In this document: positions 33,372 through 43,836 of the stretch, in pieces
Layout of the letters: the number at the start of each line of letters is the position of its first letter
Numbering within the stretch: position 1 is the first letter of the stretch
Origin: CBDCGJ01 sp965238305
Lineage (GTDB): Bacteria > Pseudomonadota > Alphaproteobacteria > GCA-2731375
Direction of reading: 5' to 3'
Assembly (NCBI GenBank): GCA_965238305.1
Contig: CBDEHK010000001.1
Location: forward strand, 4,833,823 to 4,897,822
Length of the DNA: 64,000 nucleotides
The notes under the pieces: generated by a model
Databases searched by the model: none
Told to the model about the DNA's origin: nothing
Seen by the model: the letters and a program-made list of their open reading frames with translations, nothing else
Position numbers and translations under genes: made by a program

Positions 33372-34922
33372 TCAACCATCATCGCGCTGCAATAGGCGCT
33401 TCACGTCACTGACCTGCGCGGCGCCGGTCATAAGTGATGATAGCCCGAAGACCAGCAGGCCCAACGCCACCAACAAAGCGACCTGGGCAAAACGAACCGC
33501 TTCGCCAATATCAGGGCGGTCAAAGAGCGCTTGTGAGGTAAACCAAAGGGCGATCGCCATCACCAAGGCACTTAAGAAAATAAAAGGCACCCGTCGTTTC
33601 AGCCGCCCATCAAGAACCAGATGGCCGCGTTTGTGAAGCACAATTGCCATCAAGACGATATTCAGCCAGGCACTTATTGCTGTCGCCAATGCCAAACCGG
33701 CATGCAACAAAACCTGCATCAAGATTAAGTTCAAGATAATATTGACGGCCACGCAAATGCTGGCGATCAGTACCGGCGTGCGCGTGTCCTGGCGGGCGAA
33801 AAAGGTCGGGCCCAGTACTTTTACCAACACATAGGCCGGTAGGCCAACTGAATAGGCGAGAAGGGCCATCGCCGTGGCCTCAGATTGAATGGCGGCAAAA
33901 GCACCGCGCTCGAACAGGGTCGATATCAACGCGGTCGGCATGACAATGAAAGCGGCGGCGGCCGGAATGCTAAGCAACAAAGCCAATTCGATGCCCCGGT
34001 TCAATGTCGCCTTTGCCGCATCTTCGCGTTTGTTACTGATCTGCCGAGATAACATCGGCAATATCGCCGTACCGACTGCGACACCGACGACGCCGATCGG
34101 AAGTTGGTTGAGCCGGTCGGCATAAAATAAATATGAAACCGAACCTTCGGGCAAAGTCGACGCCAACACAAGATCTATGATCAGATTGACCTGTACGACA
34201 CCCGCCCCCAATGCAGCGGGAAGAACTAGTTTGATCAACGCCTTCACATTCGACGTCAGCCGCGGCCAGCGCAAACGCAAGTTGAACCCGGCTCGCGCGC
34301 ACCCCCATCCCAACCAGATCAACTGCACCGCACCGGCAGCCGCAACCCCCCAAGCCAGGGCATGACCGGGCGTTTCGGTGTAATTTACGCCGACGGTGAT
34401 GGCCAAAATGAGGCAGACATTGAGCAGAATTGGGGCTGAAGCCGCCGCCCAGAACCGCGCCAATGTATTTAGAACGCCGCCCAGCAAAGATACCAGCGAG
34501 ATAAAAAACAGGTATGGAAATGTGATCCGCGTCAGTGCCACCGCGAGATCAAATTTTTCCGGCGTCGCCCGAAAACCGGGGGCCAAACCCAACATCGCCC
34601 ATGGCATGAATATCTGAAACAAGGTCACGACGATAAACAGACCGATCAGAAAGACGCTGAGGATTTCTTCGGCGAATTGACGCCCGGCGGTGCGGCCACC
34701 TTTTTCCAGGCGATCAGAAAAAAGCGGTACAAAACCAGCATTGAATGCCCCTTCCGCGAACAAACGACGAAAAAAATTAGGCACCTTGAAGGCGATGAAA
34801 AACACATCCGCGACCATACCGGCACCCAAAGTGGCGGCGATCAAGATATCGCGTACAAAACCCAGAATACGGCTCGCCATCGTATAACTGCCGACGGTAA
34901 AAAAAGCGCGGAATAAATTCAT
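33372..34922 (-). CDS. murJ: Lipid II flippase MurJ
   Basis: 516 residues with about 14 membrane helices. FRAFFTVGSYTMASRILGFVRDILIAATLGAGMVADVFFIAFKVPNFFRRLFAEGAFNAGFVPLFS is the MurJ/MviN start, with the conserved arginines of the central cavity. It flips lipid II across the inner membrane for peptidoglycan synthesis. Lies between glnD (50 bp) and trpS. Confidence 0.96.
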   Translation of the reverse strand: MNLFRAFFTVGSYTMASRILGFVRDILIAATLGAGMVADVFFIAFKVPNFFRRLFAEGAFNAGFVPLFSDRLEKGGRTAGRQFAEEILSVFLIGLFIVVTLFQIFMPWAMLGLAPGFRATPEKFDLAVALTRITFPYLFFISLVSLLGGVLNTLARFWAAASAPILLNVCLILAITVGVNYTETPGHALAWGVAAAGAVQLIWLGWGCARAGFNLRLRWPRLTSNVKALIKLVLPAALGAGVVQVNLIIDLVLASTLPEGSVSYLFYADRLNQLPIGVVGVAVGTAILPMLSRQISNKREDAAKATLNRGIELALLLSIPAAAAFIVMPTALISTLFERGAFAAIQSEATAMALLAYSVGLPAYVLVKVLGPTFFARQDTRTPVLIASICVAVNIILNLILMQVLLHAGLALATAISAWLNIVLMAIVLHKRGHLVLDGRLKRRVPFIFLSALVMAIALWFTSQALFDRPDIGEAVRFAQVALLVALGLLVFGLSSLMTGAAQVSDVKRLLQRDDG

Positions 34923-34972
34923 AGAAGCGCCTTCTAAAGATTAATCACGCCGAAATTAAGGCTATCCATGGA

Positions 34973-37765
34973 TCATCCGCCACTAGCCGTAGCGGCAACT
35001 TTTCGCACCGGCCTGCCGCTCTTGTCGCTGGCGCCGGCCTGCAAAGCAACCTGCATGCGTTCGCGTATTTGGCTGAGCTTCGTCTCATTGGTGATTTTGA
35101 GGCCAAACAAATCTTTCACATAAAATACGTCGACCGCGCGTTCGCCATAAGTCGCGATACGGGCATGCGATACGGTCAGGCTCAAATCAAACAAAGCACG
35201 AGTTAAATCATGCAGCAATGCTGGCCGATCCCGACATGTGACTTCGATCACCGTATGGGAATTTGAGGCGTCATTGTCGAAGATTATCAGCGGTTCGACA
35301 GTAAAAACATGCGCTCTTTTCGGTCGCGTATCGCGTCGCGCGGCCAAAGCGCGGCGGACTTTCATCTCACCGCGCAGGACCTTTTCAACCGTATTTGAAA
35401 TTCGCTGCAAATGGTCTTGTCTTGCAATCGCTTCATCTTGCAGGTCTTGAATCCAAAACACATCCAATGCCATACCGTCGCTAGTGGTATGAATTCGGGC
35501 ATCGACAATATTCGCCCCCGACAAAGTCATGGCCCCAGCCAAGCGGGTGAACAGGCCCGGATGATCGGCGGCATAAATAGTAACTTCTGTGACCGCTTCG
35601 AATTCCATAACCCGACTGGTGATCATCAGTGGTATCTGTTGTTTATCCGCTTCCCGCATCATTCGGGCCCAGCGTTCATGGGTCTCCAAATCAGCGGCAA
35701 GCCAGAAAGCGGTATGCCCTTTGGACATATGCGCTTCGATATTCTCCACCGGCCAATCCGCTAGTTTCGCACGCAGATCATCCATCACATGGCCGGCGCG
35801 GGCGCGGCTGCTTTCATGATCCTGACTGCCGAGCAATTCTTCTTCTGCCCGGTAATACAGATCGCGCAGCAATTGCCCTTTCCAACCGTTCCAGACACCC
35901 GGACCAACCGCACGAATGTCCGCCACTGTCAGCAATAGCAGCAGGCGCAATCGTTCAGTGCTTTGCACAATTTCGACAAAGTCCGAGATAGTTTTGGGAT
36001 CGCCCAGGTCGCGTTTGAAAGCAGTGTTGCTCATCACCAGATGAAATCGCACCAGCCAAGCGACAATTTCCGTTTCGGCCGCAGCCATACCAAGACGCGG
36101 GCAAAGTTCTTCCGCAACTTCCGCGCCCAAAATAGAGTGATCGCCGCCCCGCCCTTTTGCAATGTCATGCAATAGGATTGAGACATAGAGTACCCGGCGC
36201 AGCTTAATCTTGGGGATGATTTCCACCGACAATGGATGGTCCGCAGCATGTTCGCCATTTTCTATTTTCGCCAGCACGCCAATGGCGCGGATCGTATGCT
36301 CATCGACCGTATAGACGTGATACATATCGTGCTGCATTTGCGCCACGACGCGGCCAAAATCAGGAATAAAACGACCCAATACGCCGGCTTCGTTCATCCA
36401 TCGCAAGGCAATTTCCGGATCCCGTTTATGAGCCAAAAGATCTAAAAATAACGCGTTGGCCTCCGGGTTTTCGCGCAAATCCTGGTTCACTAATTTTAAG
36501 TCACGAGTGATTTGCCGCAGGGCGTGCGGGTGGACTTCCAAACGGCGTTCATGGGCGACATGAAAAATGCGGATCAGATTAACCGGATCGGCCTTGATAT
36601 CGCCGGTATCTTGGAAGTTTATGCGGTCGCCGTCGATGCGGAAACCCTCAACCTGCCGAGACAATAGGCCAAAGCGGGGGAAACGAATGCGACGCTTGCG
36701 TTTATGTTGTTCTTCAATCGCAGCACAGAATATTCTGGTTAGGTCCCCCACCGTTTTTGCGATCAGGAAATAGTGCTTCATGAAACGCTCGACGCCCAAA
36801 GTGCCGGCATGATCTTTGTAATTCAGAAGTTTGGCCAGTTCCGGCTGTTTGTCGTAAGTCAGCCGCTCTTCCGGCCGCCCGGCCAGAAAATGCAGATGGC
36901 AGCGGATCGTCCGCAAAAATTCCTCCGCCTTCTCAAAGCGTCGATATTCCGCCTTGGTGAAGACACCGCGTTCCACAAGCTCTTCGAGATGATCAACTTG
37001 ATAGACATATTTGCCGATCCAGTACAGGGTCTGGAGATCGCGCAGTCCGCCCTTGCCTTCTTTGATATTGGGCTCCAGCACATAGCGGCTATCGCCCATG
37101 CGGATATGGCGGTCATCACGCTCCGCCAGTTTTGCTTCAATAAACTCCGGTCCTGTGCTCGCTGTCAATTCGGAACGAAAGCGCTTCCGCAACTCTAAAA
37201 ACAGGGCTTGGTCGCCCCAAAGAAAGCGCGCGTCCAGAATGGCCGTACGGATCGTCAAATCTTCTTTCGACAAACGCAGACACTCATCGACCGTGCGGGT
37301 TGCATGACCGACTTTCAGTCCCAAATCCCAAAGCATGTAGAGCATATATTCCACAACTTGCTCGCCCCATGGGGTTTGCTTGTAAGGCAGCACGAACAAT
37401 AGATCGACATCGGACTGCGGCGCCAATTCAGCTCTCCCATAACCGCCAACGGCGACGATGGAGATGCGTTCGGAACTGGTTGGATTTGTCGCCAGGTAAA
37501 CTGTGCCTGTAACAAAATCGTAAAGCACACGAATAACCTGGTCGACCAGGAAACTACCCGACTGTACACATTCGGTGCCGGAGGCGCCGGCTTCCAGACG
37601 GCAACGAATTTCATCGCGCCCGCTGGTCAACGCCGCCTTCAAAGCATTCAACACTGCGGCCCGCAACTCCATTGAATCGGGTACCTTGTCCCAGGCCAAA
37701 TCTGTAATTGCCTGGGACAACTTGGCCCGATCAATGATGCTACGTCTGTTGCGGATTGTCGCCAT
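34973..37765 (-). CDS. glnD: [Protein-PII] uridylyltransferase/uridylyl-removing enzyme
   Basis: 930 residues. Nucleotidyltransferase domain with GGYGRAELAPQSDVDLLFVLPY (GS/D-x-D active site); GlnE-like helical region EGKGGLRDLQTLYWIGKYVY; HD domain with ILLHDIAKGRGGDHS; two C-terminal ACT domains (VTIYAADHPGLFTRLAGAMTLSG and VTCRDRPALLHDLTRALFDLS) that sense glutamine. It uridylylates or de-uridylylates PII according to nitrogen status. Starts 8 bp after the SDR gene stop. Confidence 0.97.
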   Translation of the reverse strand: MATIRNRRSIIDRAKLSQAITDLAWDKVPDSMELRAAVLNALKAALTSGRDEIRCRLEAGASGTECVQSGSFLVDQVIRVLYDFVTGTVYLATNPTSSERISIVAVGGYGRAELAPQSDVDLLFVLPYKQTPWGEQVVEYMLYMLWDLGLKVGHATRTVDECLRLSKEDLTIRTAILDARFLWGDQALFLELRKRFRSELTASTGPEFIEAKLAERDDRHIRMGDSRYVLEPNIKEGKGGLRDLQTLYWIGKYVYQVDHLEELVERGVFTKAEYRRFEKAEEFLRTIRCHLHFLAGRPEERLTYDKQPELAKLLNYKDHAGTLGVERFMKHYFLIAKTVGDLTRIFCAAIEEQHKRKRRIRFPRFGLLSRQVEGFRIDGDRINFQDTGDIKADPVNLIRIFHVAHERRLEVHPHALRQITRDLKLVNQDLRENPEANALFLDLLAHKRDPEIALRWMNEAGVLGRFIPDFGRVVAQMQHDMYHVYTVDEHTIRAIGVLAKIENGEHAADHPLSVEIIPKIKLRRVLYVSILLHDIAKGRGGDHSILGAEVAEELCPRLGMAAAETEIVAWLVRFHLVMSNTAFKRDLGDPKTISDFVEIVQSTERLRLLLLLTVADIRAVGPGVWNGWKGQLLRDLYYRAEEELLGSQDHESSRARAGHVMDDLRAKLADWPVENIEAHMSKGHTAFWLAADLETHERWARMMREADKQQIPLMITSRVMEFEAVTEVTIYAADHPGLFTRLAGAMTLSGANIVDARIHTTSDGMALDVFWIQDLQDEAIARQDHLQRISNTVEKVLRGEMKVRRALAARRDTRPKRAHVFTVEPLIIFDNDASNSHTVIEVTCRDRPALLHDLTRALFDLSLTVSHARIATYGERAVDVFYVKDLFGLKITNETKLSQIRERMQVALQAGASDKSGRPVRKVAATASGG

Positions 37766-37773
37766 GTGAATGT

Positions 37774-38544
37774 TCAGCCAGTACCCGCAGCTACCACACC
37801 GCCGTCAATGACAAAGGTCTGTCCGGTGGTCCAACTACCCGCCGGCGAGGCGAGATAGACGGCAATTCCAGCAATATCTATGGCATCACCAAGACGGCGC
37901 AATGGTGTCGCATTGATGCGGGCTTCCGCGACCTCCGGTTTTTCATAAAGCGCGCGCGCAAAATCAGTTTTCACCAATCCAGGGGCAATGCAATTGACAC
38001 GGATATTATCGGGGCCGAATTCCGCTGACAAATTCCGCGCGATCTGCATGTCGGCGGCTTTCGAGATCGCATAGGCGCCTAACACGGTTGAACCGCGTAA
38101 GCCACCGATCGAAGAGATAATAATGATCGAACCGTCTTTGCGGTCCTGCATTTCCGGGATCACCTGTTGGCAGAGCCAGGAATTGGATTGGATATTTACG
38201 TCCATGGTTTTCTTGAAGGCGCTGTCGGGGATATCCAGCGAGGAGCCGTAAAAAGGATTGACCGCGGCGTTACAGACTAGGATATCGATCTTTCCAAAGG
38301 CCTTGCGGCTTTCATCGACCAGCAATTTGATTTGATCGGCGTGACTGATGTTGCAAGGAATTGAAACCGCCTCGCCACCGGCATCATTGATACTTTTTGC
38401 CACTTCTTCGCAAGCATCCGCCTTACGTGAAGAAATCACCACTTTCGCACCATGGGCCGCCAATTGCTCCGCAATTGCTTTACCGATGCCCTTGGTGGAG
38501 CCGGTCACAACCGCGACTTTGCCCGTGATATCAAATAAACTCAT
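37774..38544 (-). CDS. SDR family oxidoreductase
   Basis: 256 residues. TGxxxGIG motif VTGSTKGIGKAIAEQLAAHGAKVVISSRKAD, NAAVNPFYG, SSIGGLRG, YAISKAAD (Tyr-x3-Lys) and the C-terminal GQTFVIDGG are classical-SDR features. It uses NAD(P)H to oxidise or reduce an alcohol/ketone; 3-oxoacyl or other substrate unknown. Between agmatinase (45 bp) and glnD (8 bp). Confidence 0.9.
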   Translation of the reverse strand: MSLFDITGKVAVVTGSTKGIGKAIAEQLAAHGAKVVISSRKADACEEVAKSINDAGGEAVSIPCNISHADQIKLLVDESRKAFGKIDILVCNAAVNPFYGSSLDIPDSAFKKTMDVNIQSNSWLCQQVIPEMQDRKDGSIIIISSIGGLRGSTVLGAYAISKAADMQIARNLSAEFGPDNIRVNCIAPGLVKTDFARALYEKPEVAEARINATPLRRLGDAIDIAGIAVYLASPAGSWTTGQTFVIDGGVVAAGTG

Positions 38545-38589
38545 TCGTCATTCCTTCTCATTTCAGATTTTTGCAGTTTCTATATGATC

Positions 38590-39546
38590 TTAACTTATCT
38601 TTTTCCGGTCCGCCACGGCCTCCGCCAGTAGGCAGAGTATTTCATACATCAGCGAGGCACCGACCAAAGCGGTGTTGCCGCTGGGATCGAAGGGCGGGGA
38701 CACTTCCACGACGTCGCCGCCAACTAGGTTCAAACCGCGAAATCCGCGTAGCAATTCGTTCGCTTCTAATGTCGTGATGCCGCCGATTTCCGGCGTCCCG
38801 GTGCCAGGCGCATAGACCGGATCCAGGCCATCGACGTCGAACGAAATGTAGGTTGGCCCGTCGCCAACAATACGGCGGGCTTCCGCGATCGCGGCTTCGA
38901 CGCCGATTTCGGCGAACTCCTCCATAAACATCACCCGCATACCGCTCTGGCTTGAGAATTCCCAGCCGTCATCGAAATTTTGGGCCCCGCGAATACCAAT
39001 TTGAATGGTCCGCTTGGGATCAAGGACACCGGCTTCAACAGCACGCCGGAACGGCGCGCCATGATTGAACTTATTGCCCTGAAATGCGTCCCAGGTATCG
39101 GTATGGGCATCGATATGGATCATCCCGATCGGTGCGTCCGGCGATGCAATGGCGCGAAATATCGGATAGGTGATGGAATGATCGCCACCGGCCGACAGGG
39201 GGGCGACCCCTGCGTCAGCGATAATTTTGAAAAACTCTTCAATTTCGCCAATCGCCAAATCCGGTTGCTGAATATTCAAGAACGGAACATCGCCGACATC
39301 GGCAATCTCGCAAATCTCATAGGGATCAATGCGGCTAACATGATGAATACGCCGGCACAATGTCGACGAATTGCGCATTTCCCGAGGGCCGTGACGGGCG
39401 CCGGGGCGATTTGTCACGCCGCCATCATAGGGCACGCCGACAAGGGCAATATCCAAACCGGCCGGGTCGGACCGATAAGGCGTCCGCATAAATGTCGGTA
39501 TACCGGCAAATCGGAGTTCTGATTTCTGATCTATAGGATCGCTCAT
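38590..39546 (-). CDS. speB: Agmatinase (ureohydrolase family)
   Basis: 318 residues. The two-manganese site is in GGDHSITYP, HIDAHTDTWD and SFDVDGLDPVYAPGTGTPE. The family splits agmatine to putrescine and urea; related members act on guanidinobutyrate or other guanidines, so the substrate is likely but not proven. N-terminal IPTFMRTPYRSD is agmatinase-like. Confidence 0.88.
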   Translation of the reverse strand: MSDPIDQKSELRFAGIPTFMRTPYRSDPAGLDIALVGVPYDGGVTNRPGARHGPREMRNSSTLCRRIHHVSRIDPYEICEIADVGDVPFLNIQQPDLAIGEIEEFFKIIADAGVAPLSAGGDHSITYPIFRAIASPDAPIGMIHIDAHTDTWDAFQGNKFNHGAPFRRAVEAGVLDPKRTIQIGIRGAQNFDDGWEFSSQSGMRVMFMEEFAEIGVEAAIAEARRIVGDGPTYISFDVDGLDPVYAPGTGTPEIGGITTLEANELLRGFRGLNLVGGDVVEVSPPFDPSGNTALVGASLMYEILCLLAEAVADRKKIS

Positions 39547-39684
39547 TAGTTCGGCCCAATCGTGTTAAGAATTACAATATTCTATACCTAGAACAATAAA
39601 GGTCGGGTTCCAAGAACCCAACTCAGATTTGTCGAGGCGACTTTCGACTTCGCCGCCGCCGCTGGTGTCGGGAGATTGTTGTTA

Positions 39685-40992
39685 TCAGTCGTCGCCGGCG
39701 GCCGATTGATTGGGATCGCTCAACGGCACTTGAATATCGCCGCGACCGAAATCGGACACATTGTCGGCTTTTTCCGTTGCAGATTTATCGGTCTCGACGA
39801 TCTGCCGACCAAGCGCGAAAATCGATGGGATGTCTTCGTCGGCAAGCGGTGCCAGCCAATCTTTGCGCGCCATCGCCGCTTCGATATAAGGCGCCAATTC
39901 CGCCGCCTTGGCCACTTCGCGTTCGGCTTCGCCAGCTTTGAAGCCCGGCATAACTTTGTCAGCGAACAATTCAAGGCTTTCGCAAATATGTTCATGCTTA
40001 TTGTTGCCACCTTGCTGAATGAAGATCACTTGATCGACACCGGCGTCCGCGAACTGGCTTAAATGCTCACGCAATTGATCGGGGGTGCCAATGCCAGAGC
40101 CGCCACTATTGACCGGCATATGATCGCGGGCGGCGATATAATTATCCCAAATACTGGTGCGGCCCGGTTTATGCTCGCCAAAAATGTAGTGGTGGCCAAG
40201 ACCATAACCGAAAAACTGGAACCCATCGAGGCCACGGCGGCGCGCTTCGTCCTCATCTTCATGGCAGGAGAACCCAGTAACCATGGCGATATTGGCATTG
40301 ACGGCGTGACCGATCGGCTTGCATTCGTCGGATTTGATGATGGCGTAATATTCCTGCACCCATTTTGTCGCTTCTTTTGGATCGACAAACGCAAAGGTCA
40401 GGGCGCCGATGCCGGCGCGGGCCGCCATGTGAATGGTTTCCCGTTTCGAACAAGCGACCCAAATTGGAGGATGCGGTGTTTGCCGAGGTTTCGGCACCAC
40501 ATTGCGGCACGGCATCGAAAAGTATTTGCCTTCGAAGCCTGGATAGGGATCCATCACCATCATATTGGCGACTTGCTCCGTGGTTTCCCGCCACATATCG
40601 CGCTTGTCTTCGACATTGATGTTAAACCCACCTAATTCGGCCAGGGCCGAACTCTCACCGGTACCAAATTCGACCCGCCCGCCAGAGACCAGATCCAGGG
40701 TGGCGATCCGTTCAGCAATCCGGGCTGGTGGGTTATATTTCGGCGGCATTAAAGTGATGCCGTGGCCAAGACGAATATTCTTTGTCCGTTGCGAACAGGC
40801 CGCCAGAAAAACTTCCGGCGCCGAAGAATGGGAATATTCTTCCAGAAAGTGGTGCTCGACTTCCCAGGCATAATCGATCCCCAGTTTATCCGCCAACTCA
40901 ACTTGATCCAATGCATCCTGCAACAGATTATATTCGGCTTCGGCTCCCCACGGGCGTGGCAATTGATGTTCGTAAAAAATACCGAATTTCAT
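39685..40992 (-). CDS. LLM class flavin-dependent oxidoreductase (luciferase-like)
   Basis: 435 residues from MKFGIFYEHQLPRPWG. Luciferase-like TIM barrel with HFLEEYSHSSAPEVFLAACSQRTKNIRLGHGITLMPPKYNPPARIAERIATLDLVSGGRVEFGTG and VVPKPRQTPHPPIWVACS. It uses reduced FMN or F420 to oxidise an organic substrate. ATG 40992 is chosen over 41028. Monocistronic on the minus strand; role unknown. A frame of 447 residues is possible but the first 12 residues do not look coding. Confidence 0.87.
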   Translation of the reverse strand: MKFGIFYEHQLPRPWGAEAEYNLLQDALDQVELADKLGIDYAWEVEHHFLEEYSHSSAPEVFLAACSQRTKNIRLGHGITLMPPKYNPPARIAERIATLDLVSGGRVEFGTGESSALAELGGFNINVEDKRDMWRETTEQVANMMVMDPYPGFEGKYFSMPCRNVVPKPRQTPHPPIWVACSKRETIHMAARAGIGALTFAFVDPKEATKWVQEYYAIIKSDECKPIGHAVNANIAMVTGFSCHEDEDEARRRGLDGFQFFGYGLGHHYIFGEHKPGRTSIWDNYIAARDHMPVNSGGSGIGTPDQLREHLSQFADAGVDQVIFIQQGGNNKHEHICESLELFADKVMPGFKAGEAEREVAKAAELAPYIEAAMARKDWLAPLADEDIPSIFALGRQIVETDKSATEKADNVSDFGRGDIQVPLSDPNQSAAGDD

Positions 40993-41176
40993 TAGTTGAA
41001 CTCCTCGCCGCTCTGGACATGCCGCCACGAAAGTTAATGTCGGACAGCAAATAATAGTTTAACTTTTCACCAACTAAGTAATTGGCGGAAAATAGAATAG
41101 GCCCCTTTATCGGTCCAATATATATATAGTCAATATAGGTGTTGTCCAGTCCGGTGCGAATGTAGAGCTCAGAATC

Positions 41177-43027
41177 ATGGTCAAAATAGCCGAAAACACC
41201 TCCGACAAAAGTCGGCCGTCACGGACAATTTCTATGACGGCGGGTCTAACCCTGACTTTTGGAGCCATTGTTATGTTGGCGGTTTTTGTTGTGTTGTATC
41301 TGGCATTGGATGCGGCGCTAAAAAACACCTTTGCACTGCTGGGAACGCAAGCACAGGTTATTTCGCTTTATCTTGAAGGTGAGATCAAGAAAACTCTATT
41401 GCCGTCGAAATCGGCGGTCGACGAATTCGCAAGGGCGGTTGAAGACGGTCGCCTGGACATTAGTAACGAGCGTGACCTGCGCCAATATATGATGGCAGCG
41501 GTCACGTCGACACCCCATATGTCCTCACTGGCGTTGGTCCGCAATCCGAACGATGGCCTGGTGGCGGTATTTGATCGTGAGGGACTTCGGTTCCTGCCAA
41601 TCAGTGAGATCGGCGGCCATTCGTTTCGTGAAGAAATGGCGCGTGACGAAAACAAGTCTGCGCCGACAGCTGGTACGTATTGGGGCCGGATCGTTCGCCC
41701 GTATCCGGACATCGTGGTTTTGAATGTCAGGCGCGTCGTCAATAATCCGGCTGGCAAAAACGTTATGTTAGCGGCCGGAATTCGGGTCAACGAATTGTCT
41801 CGGCAACTGACCGCAGCTGGTAACTTTGTCAATGGCAAGGCCTTTATCCTATATGACCTTCAATATGTCCTGGCCCATCCGAATATCGCGGAAGGTTATG
41901 TTCACAAAAATAGCGACCATCCGTTGCCCCGAGTCAGTGAATTCAACGACCCTGTGCTCAAAATTTTCCTGGATCCAAACACCCGGAGGGAGCGCGCTCA
42001 GGCGTTCAACGACACCACGGGCATCGAGATTATTTTTGACGAAGATGGTAACGACTATCCGGTTATTACTTTTGAAGTCGACGATATCGGCGATCTTCCC
42101 ATCCGCGTCGGCATCCATTTCGGAGAAAACGCCGGCGACGAAGTTTTCGGGCGGCTGATTGCCGCCGCCGCCGCGGGACTTGGCGTTCTGATAATAGCCT
42201 TGATCATCGCCTATGTCGTTTCCCGTTATTTGACTGCACCGATCAGCCGTTTGGCGATCGCGGCCGATCATGTACGGCACTTGCGATTGGACCAAATCGG
42301 TCGCCTAAAAGGAAGTCGGGTCAAGGAAATCGGCGACGCGACAGACGCCTTTGATGGTATGGTTTTGGCGTTGAAATGGTTTCAAACCTATGTCCCGCAA
42401 CAGCTGGCGGATCGTCTGATCAGTCAACGGAATCTACCGGAATCCCAATCACGCAATATCACCGTTCTGTTTACCGATATAGTTGGTTTCGCGGCCCGCG
42501 CGGAACGCATGACGGCAACACAAACAGCAACCTTCTTAAACGCACATTTCGCAATTCTGGGTAAATGCATCGAAGCGGAAGGCGGCATTATCGATAAGTA
42601 TGTTGGTGATGCCATCATGGCCTTCTGGGGCGCCCCTGACGAGCAACCTGATCATGCCGCCAGGGCCTGCCGCGCAGCATTGGCGATGCGCCAAGCTATC
42701 GAACAGGATAACCGGCGTTGTGCGATGGACGGTGAAAGTCCAGTGCATATCCGGATCGGCATTCATACCGGCGATGCCCTGGTCGGCAACATCGGGGCAC
42801 CAGGCCGGATAAATTATACCGTCGTTGGTGATTCGGTGAACTTAGCCAGCCGCTTGGAAGCTTTTGGCAAACGTCTGGTGAGCGAAAACGCCGCAGCCGA
42901 AGAAGCCGTCATGATCATGGTCAGTAAGACCGTCCTGGAGCACGCACAATTAAGCGCCGATGCGATAGAAATCGGGCCCAGTCAGGTGCCCGGCATACAG
43001 GAGCCCGTACAGGTCTGGTTGCTCTAA
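41177..43027 (+). CDS. Membrane adenylate cyclase with periplasmic sensor and HAMP domain
   Basis: 616 residues. Two membrane helices (about 24-48, and 325-350) flank a roughly 270-residue periplasmic sensor of Cache-like length; a HAMP segment follows (YLTAPISRLAIAADHVRHLRLDQIGRL). The class III catalytic domain has ITVLFTDIVGFAARAERMT and IDKYVGDAIMAFWGAP (metal Asps), and VGDSVNLASRLE; Lys in DKYVGD and Asp in VVGDSV favour ATP over GTP, so cAMP is the expected product. Ligand unknown. Monocistronic with the HAD gene convergent. Confidence 0.9.
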   Translation: MVKIAENTSDKSRPSRTISMTAGLTLTFGAIVMLAVFVVLYLALDAALKNTFALLGTQAQVISLYLEGEIKKTLLPSKSAVDEFARAVEDGRLDISNERDLRQYMMAAVTSTPHMSSLALVRNPNDGLVAVFDREGLRFLPISEIGGHSFREEMARDENKSAPTAGTYWGRIVRPYPDIVVLNVRRVVNNPAGKNVMLAAGIRVNELSRQLTAAGNFVNGKAFILYDLQYVLAHPNIAEGYVHKNSDHPLPRVSEFNDPVLKIFLDPNTRRERAQAFNDTTGIEIIFDEDGNDYPVITFEVDDIGDLPIRVGIHFGENAGDEVFGRLIAAAAAGLGVLIIALIIAYVVSRYLTAPISRLAIAADHVRHLRLDQIGRLKGSRVKEIGDATDAFDGMVLALKWFQTYVPQQLADRLISQRNLPESQSRNITVLFTDIVGFAARAERMTATQTATFLNAHFAILGKCIEAEGGIIDKYVGDAIMAFWGAPDEQPDHAARACRAALAMRQAIEQDNRRCAMDGESPVHIRIGIHTGDALVGNIGAPGRINYTVVGDSVNLASRLEAFGKRLVSENAAAEEAVMIMVSKTVLEHAQLSADAIEIGPSQVPGIQEPVQVWLL

Positions 43028-43059
43028 TGTTGTTGTCGGACGGAATAGCTCGCCAACTG

Positions 43060-43770
43060 TCAATCACAGCCCAATTGATCGGCCAAATCGAGAAAGCTGT
43101 CGGCAACGTAGTTGAAGTTATGATCGGCCTTTAGATCTTGCTGCTGCGCTGGGCCGTATTCGGTTGGCCGCGCCACAAACGCAGTTTGAAAGCCAAGTTT
43201 ATTGGCAGCAACCAGATCATTGTTATGCGCGGCCACCATCATACATTCCTCAGGCGCCAACGATAGGACTGCAACAGATCGCAAATAAGCTTCCGGCATC
43301 GGTTTATATGCTTGAGCGATTTCCGCACCCAAGACCATGTCCCATGGCAGGCCTGCCCGCTTCGCCATATTGACGATCAGCGCGACATTGCCATTCGACA
43401 AAGTGGCAATAATATACCGGCTTTTTAGTCTAGCAAGACCGGCGACGGCGTCGGGCCATGGGTCGAGGCGATGCCAGGCAAAATTCAAATCATCAATCTG
43501 GCTCTCTGTCAGACCGGCAATACCATAATCGGCAAGCAGATCGATCAGGTTCGCCCGATGAAGATCGTCCAATTTGACCCATTCCATATCACCACGGCGA
43601 ACCTTTTCCATTGCAGGCTGGTATTTCGCCCGCCAGCTGTCTGCGAAAGCGTGCCAATCGATCGGACCATCAACCAGTGGCATTAAAATTTGCTCGCTTT
43701 CGCGGGCGATCGAGTTGCGCCAGTCGACGACCGTGCCAAACACATCAAAAACCAAAGCTTTGATTTGCAC
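43060..43770 (-). CDS. Haloacid dehalogenase type II (HAD superfamily)
   Basis: 236 residues. DVFGTVVDW holds the nucleophile Asp9; ATLSNGNVALIVNMAKRAGLPWD has motif II; the MMVAAHNNDLVAANKLGFQTAFVARPTEYG segment fits haloacid dehalogenase type II (usually acting on 2-haloacids), here with AHNNDL for AHNWDL-like. The exact substrate is not known. Convergent with the adenylate cyclase. Confidence 0.88.
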   Translation of the reverse strand: MQIKALVFDVFGTVVDWRNSIARESEQILMPLVDGPIDWHAFADSWRAKYQPAMEKVRRGDMEWVKLDDLHRANLIDLLADYGIAGLTESQIDDLNFAWHRLDPWPDAVAGLARLKSRYIIATLSNGNVALIVNMAKRAGLPWDMVLGAEIAQAYKPMPEAYLRSVAVLSLAPEECMMVAAHNNDLVAANKLGFQTAFVARPTEYGPAQQQDLKADHNFNYVADSFLDLADQLGCD

Positions 43771-43836
43771 CTATATTCTCCCCTCCAAAACTGAAAGGAG
43801 ACGCTAGCATGATCTTGCGAGGTAATTGTTGAATTC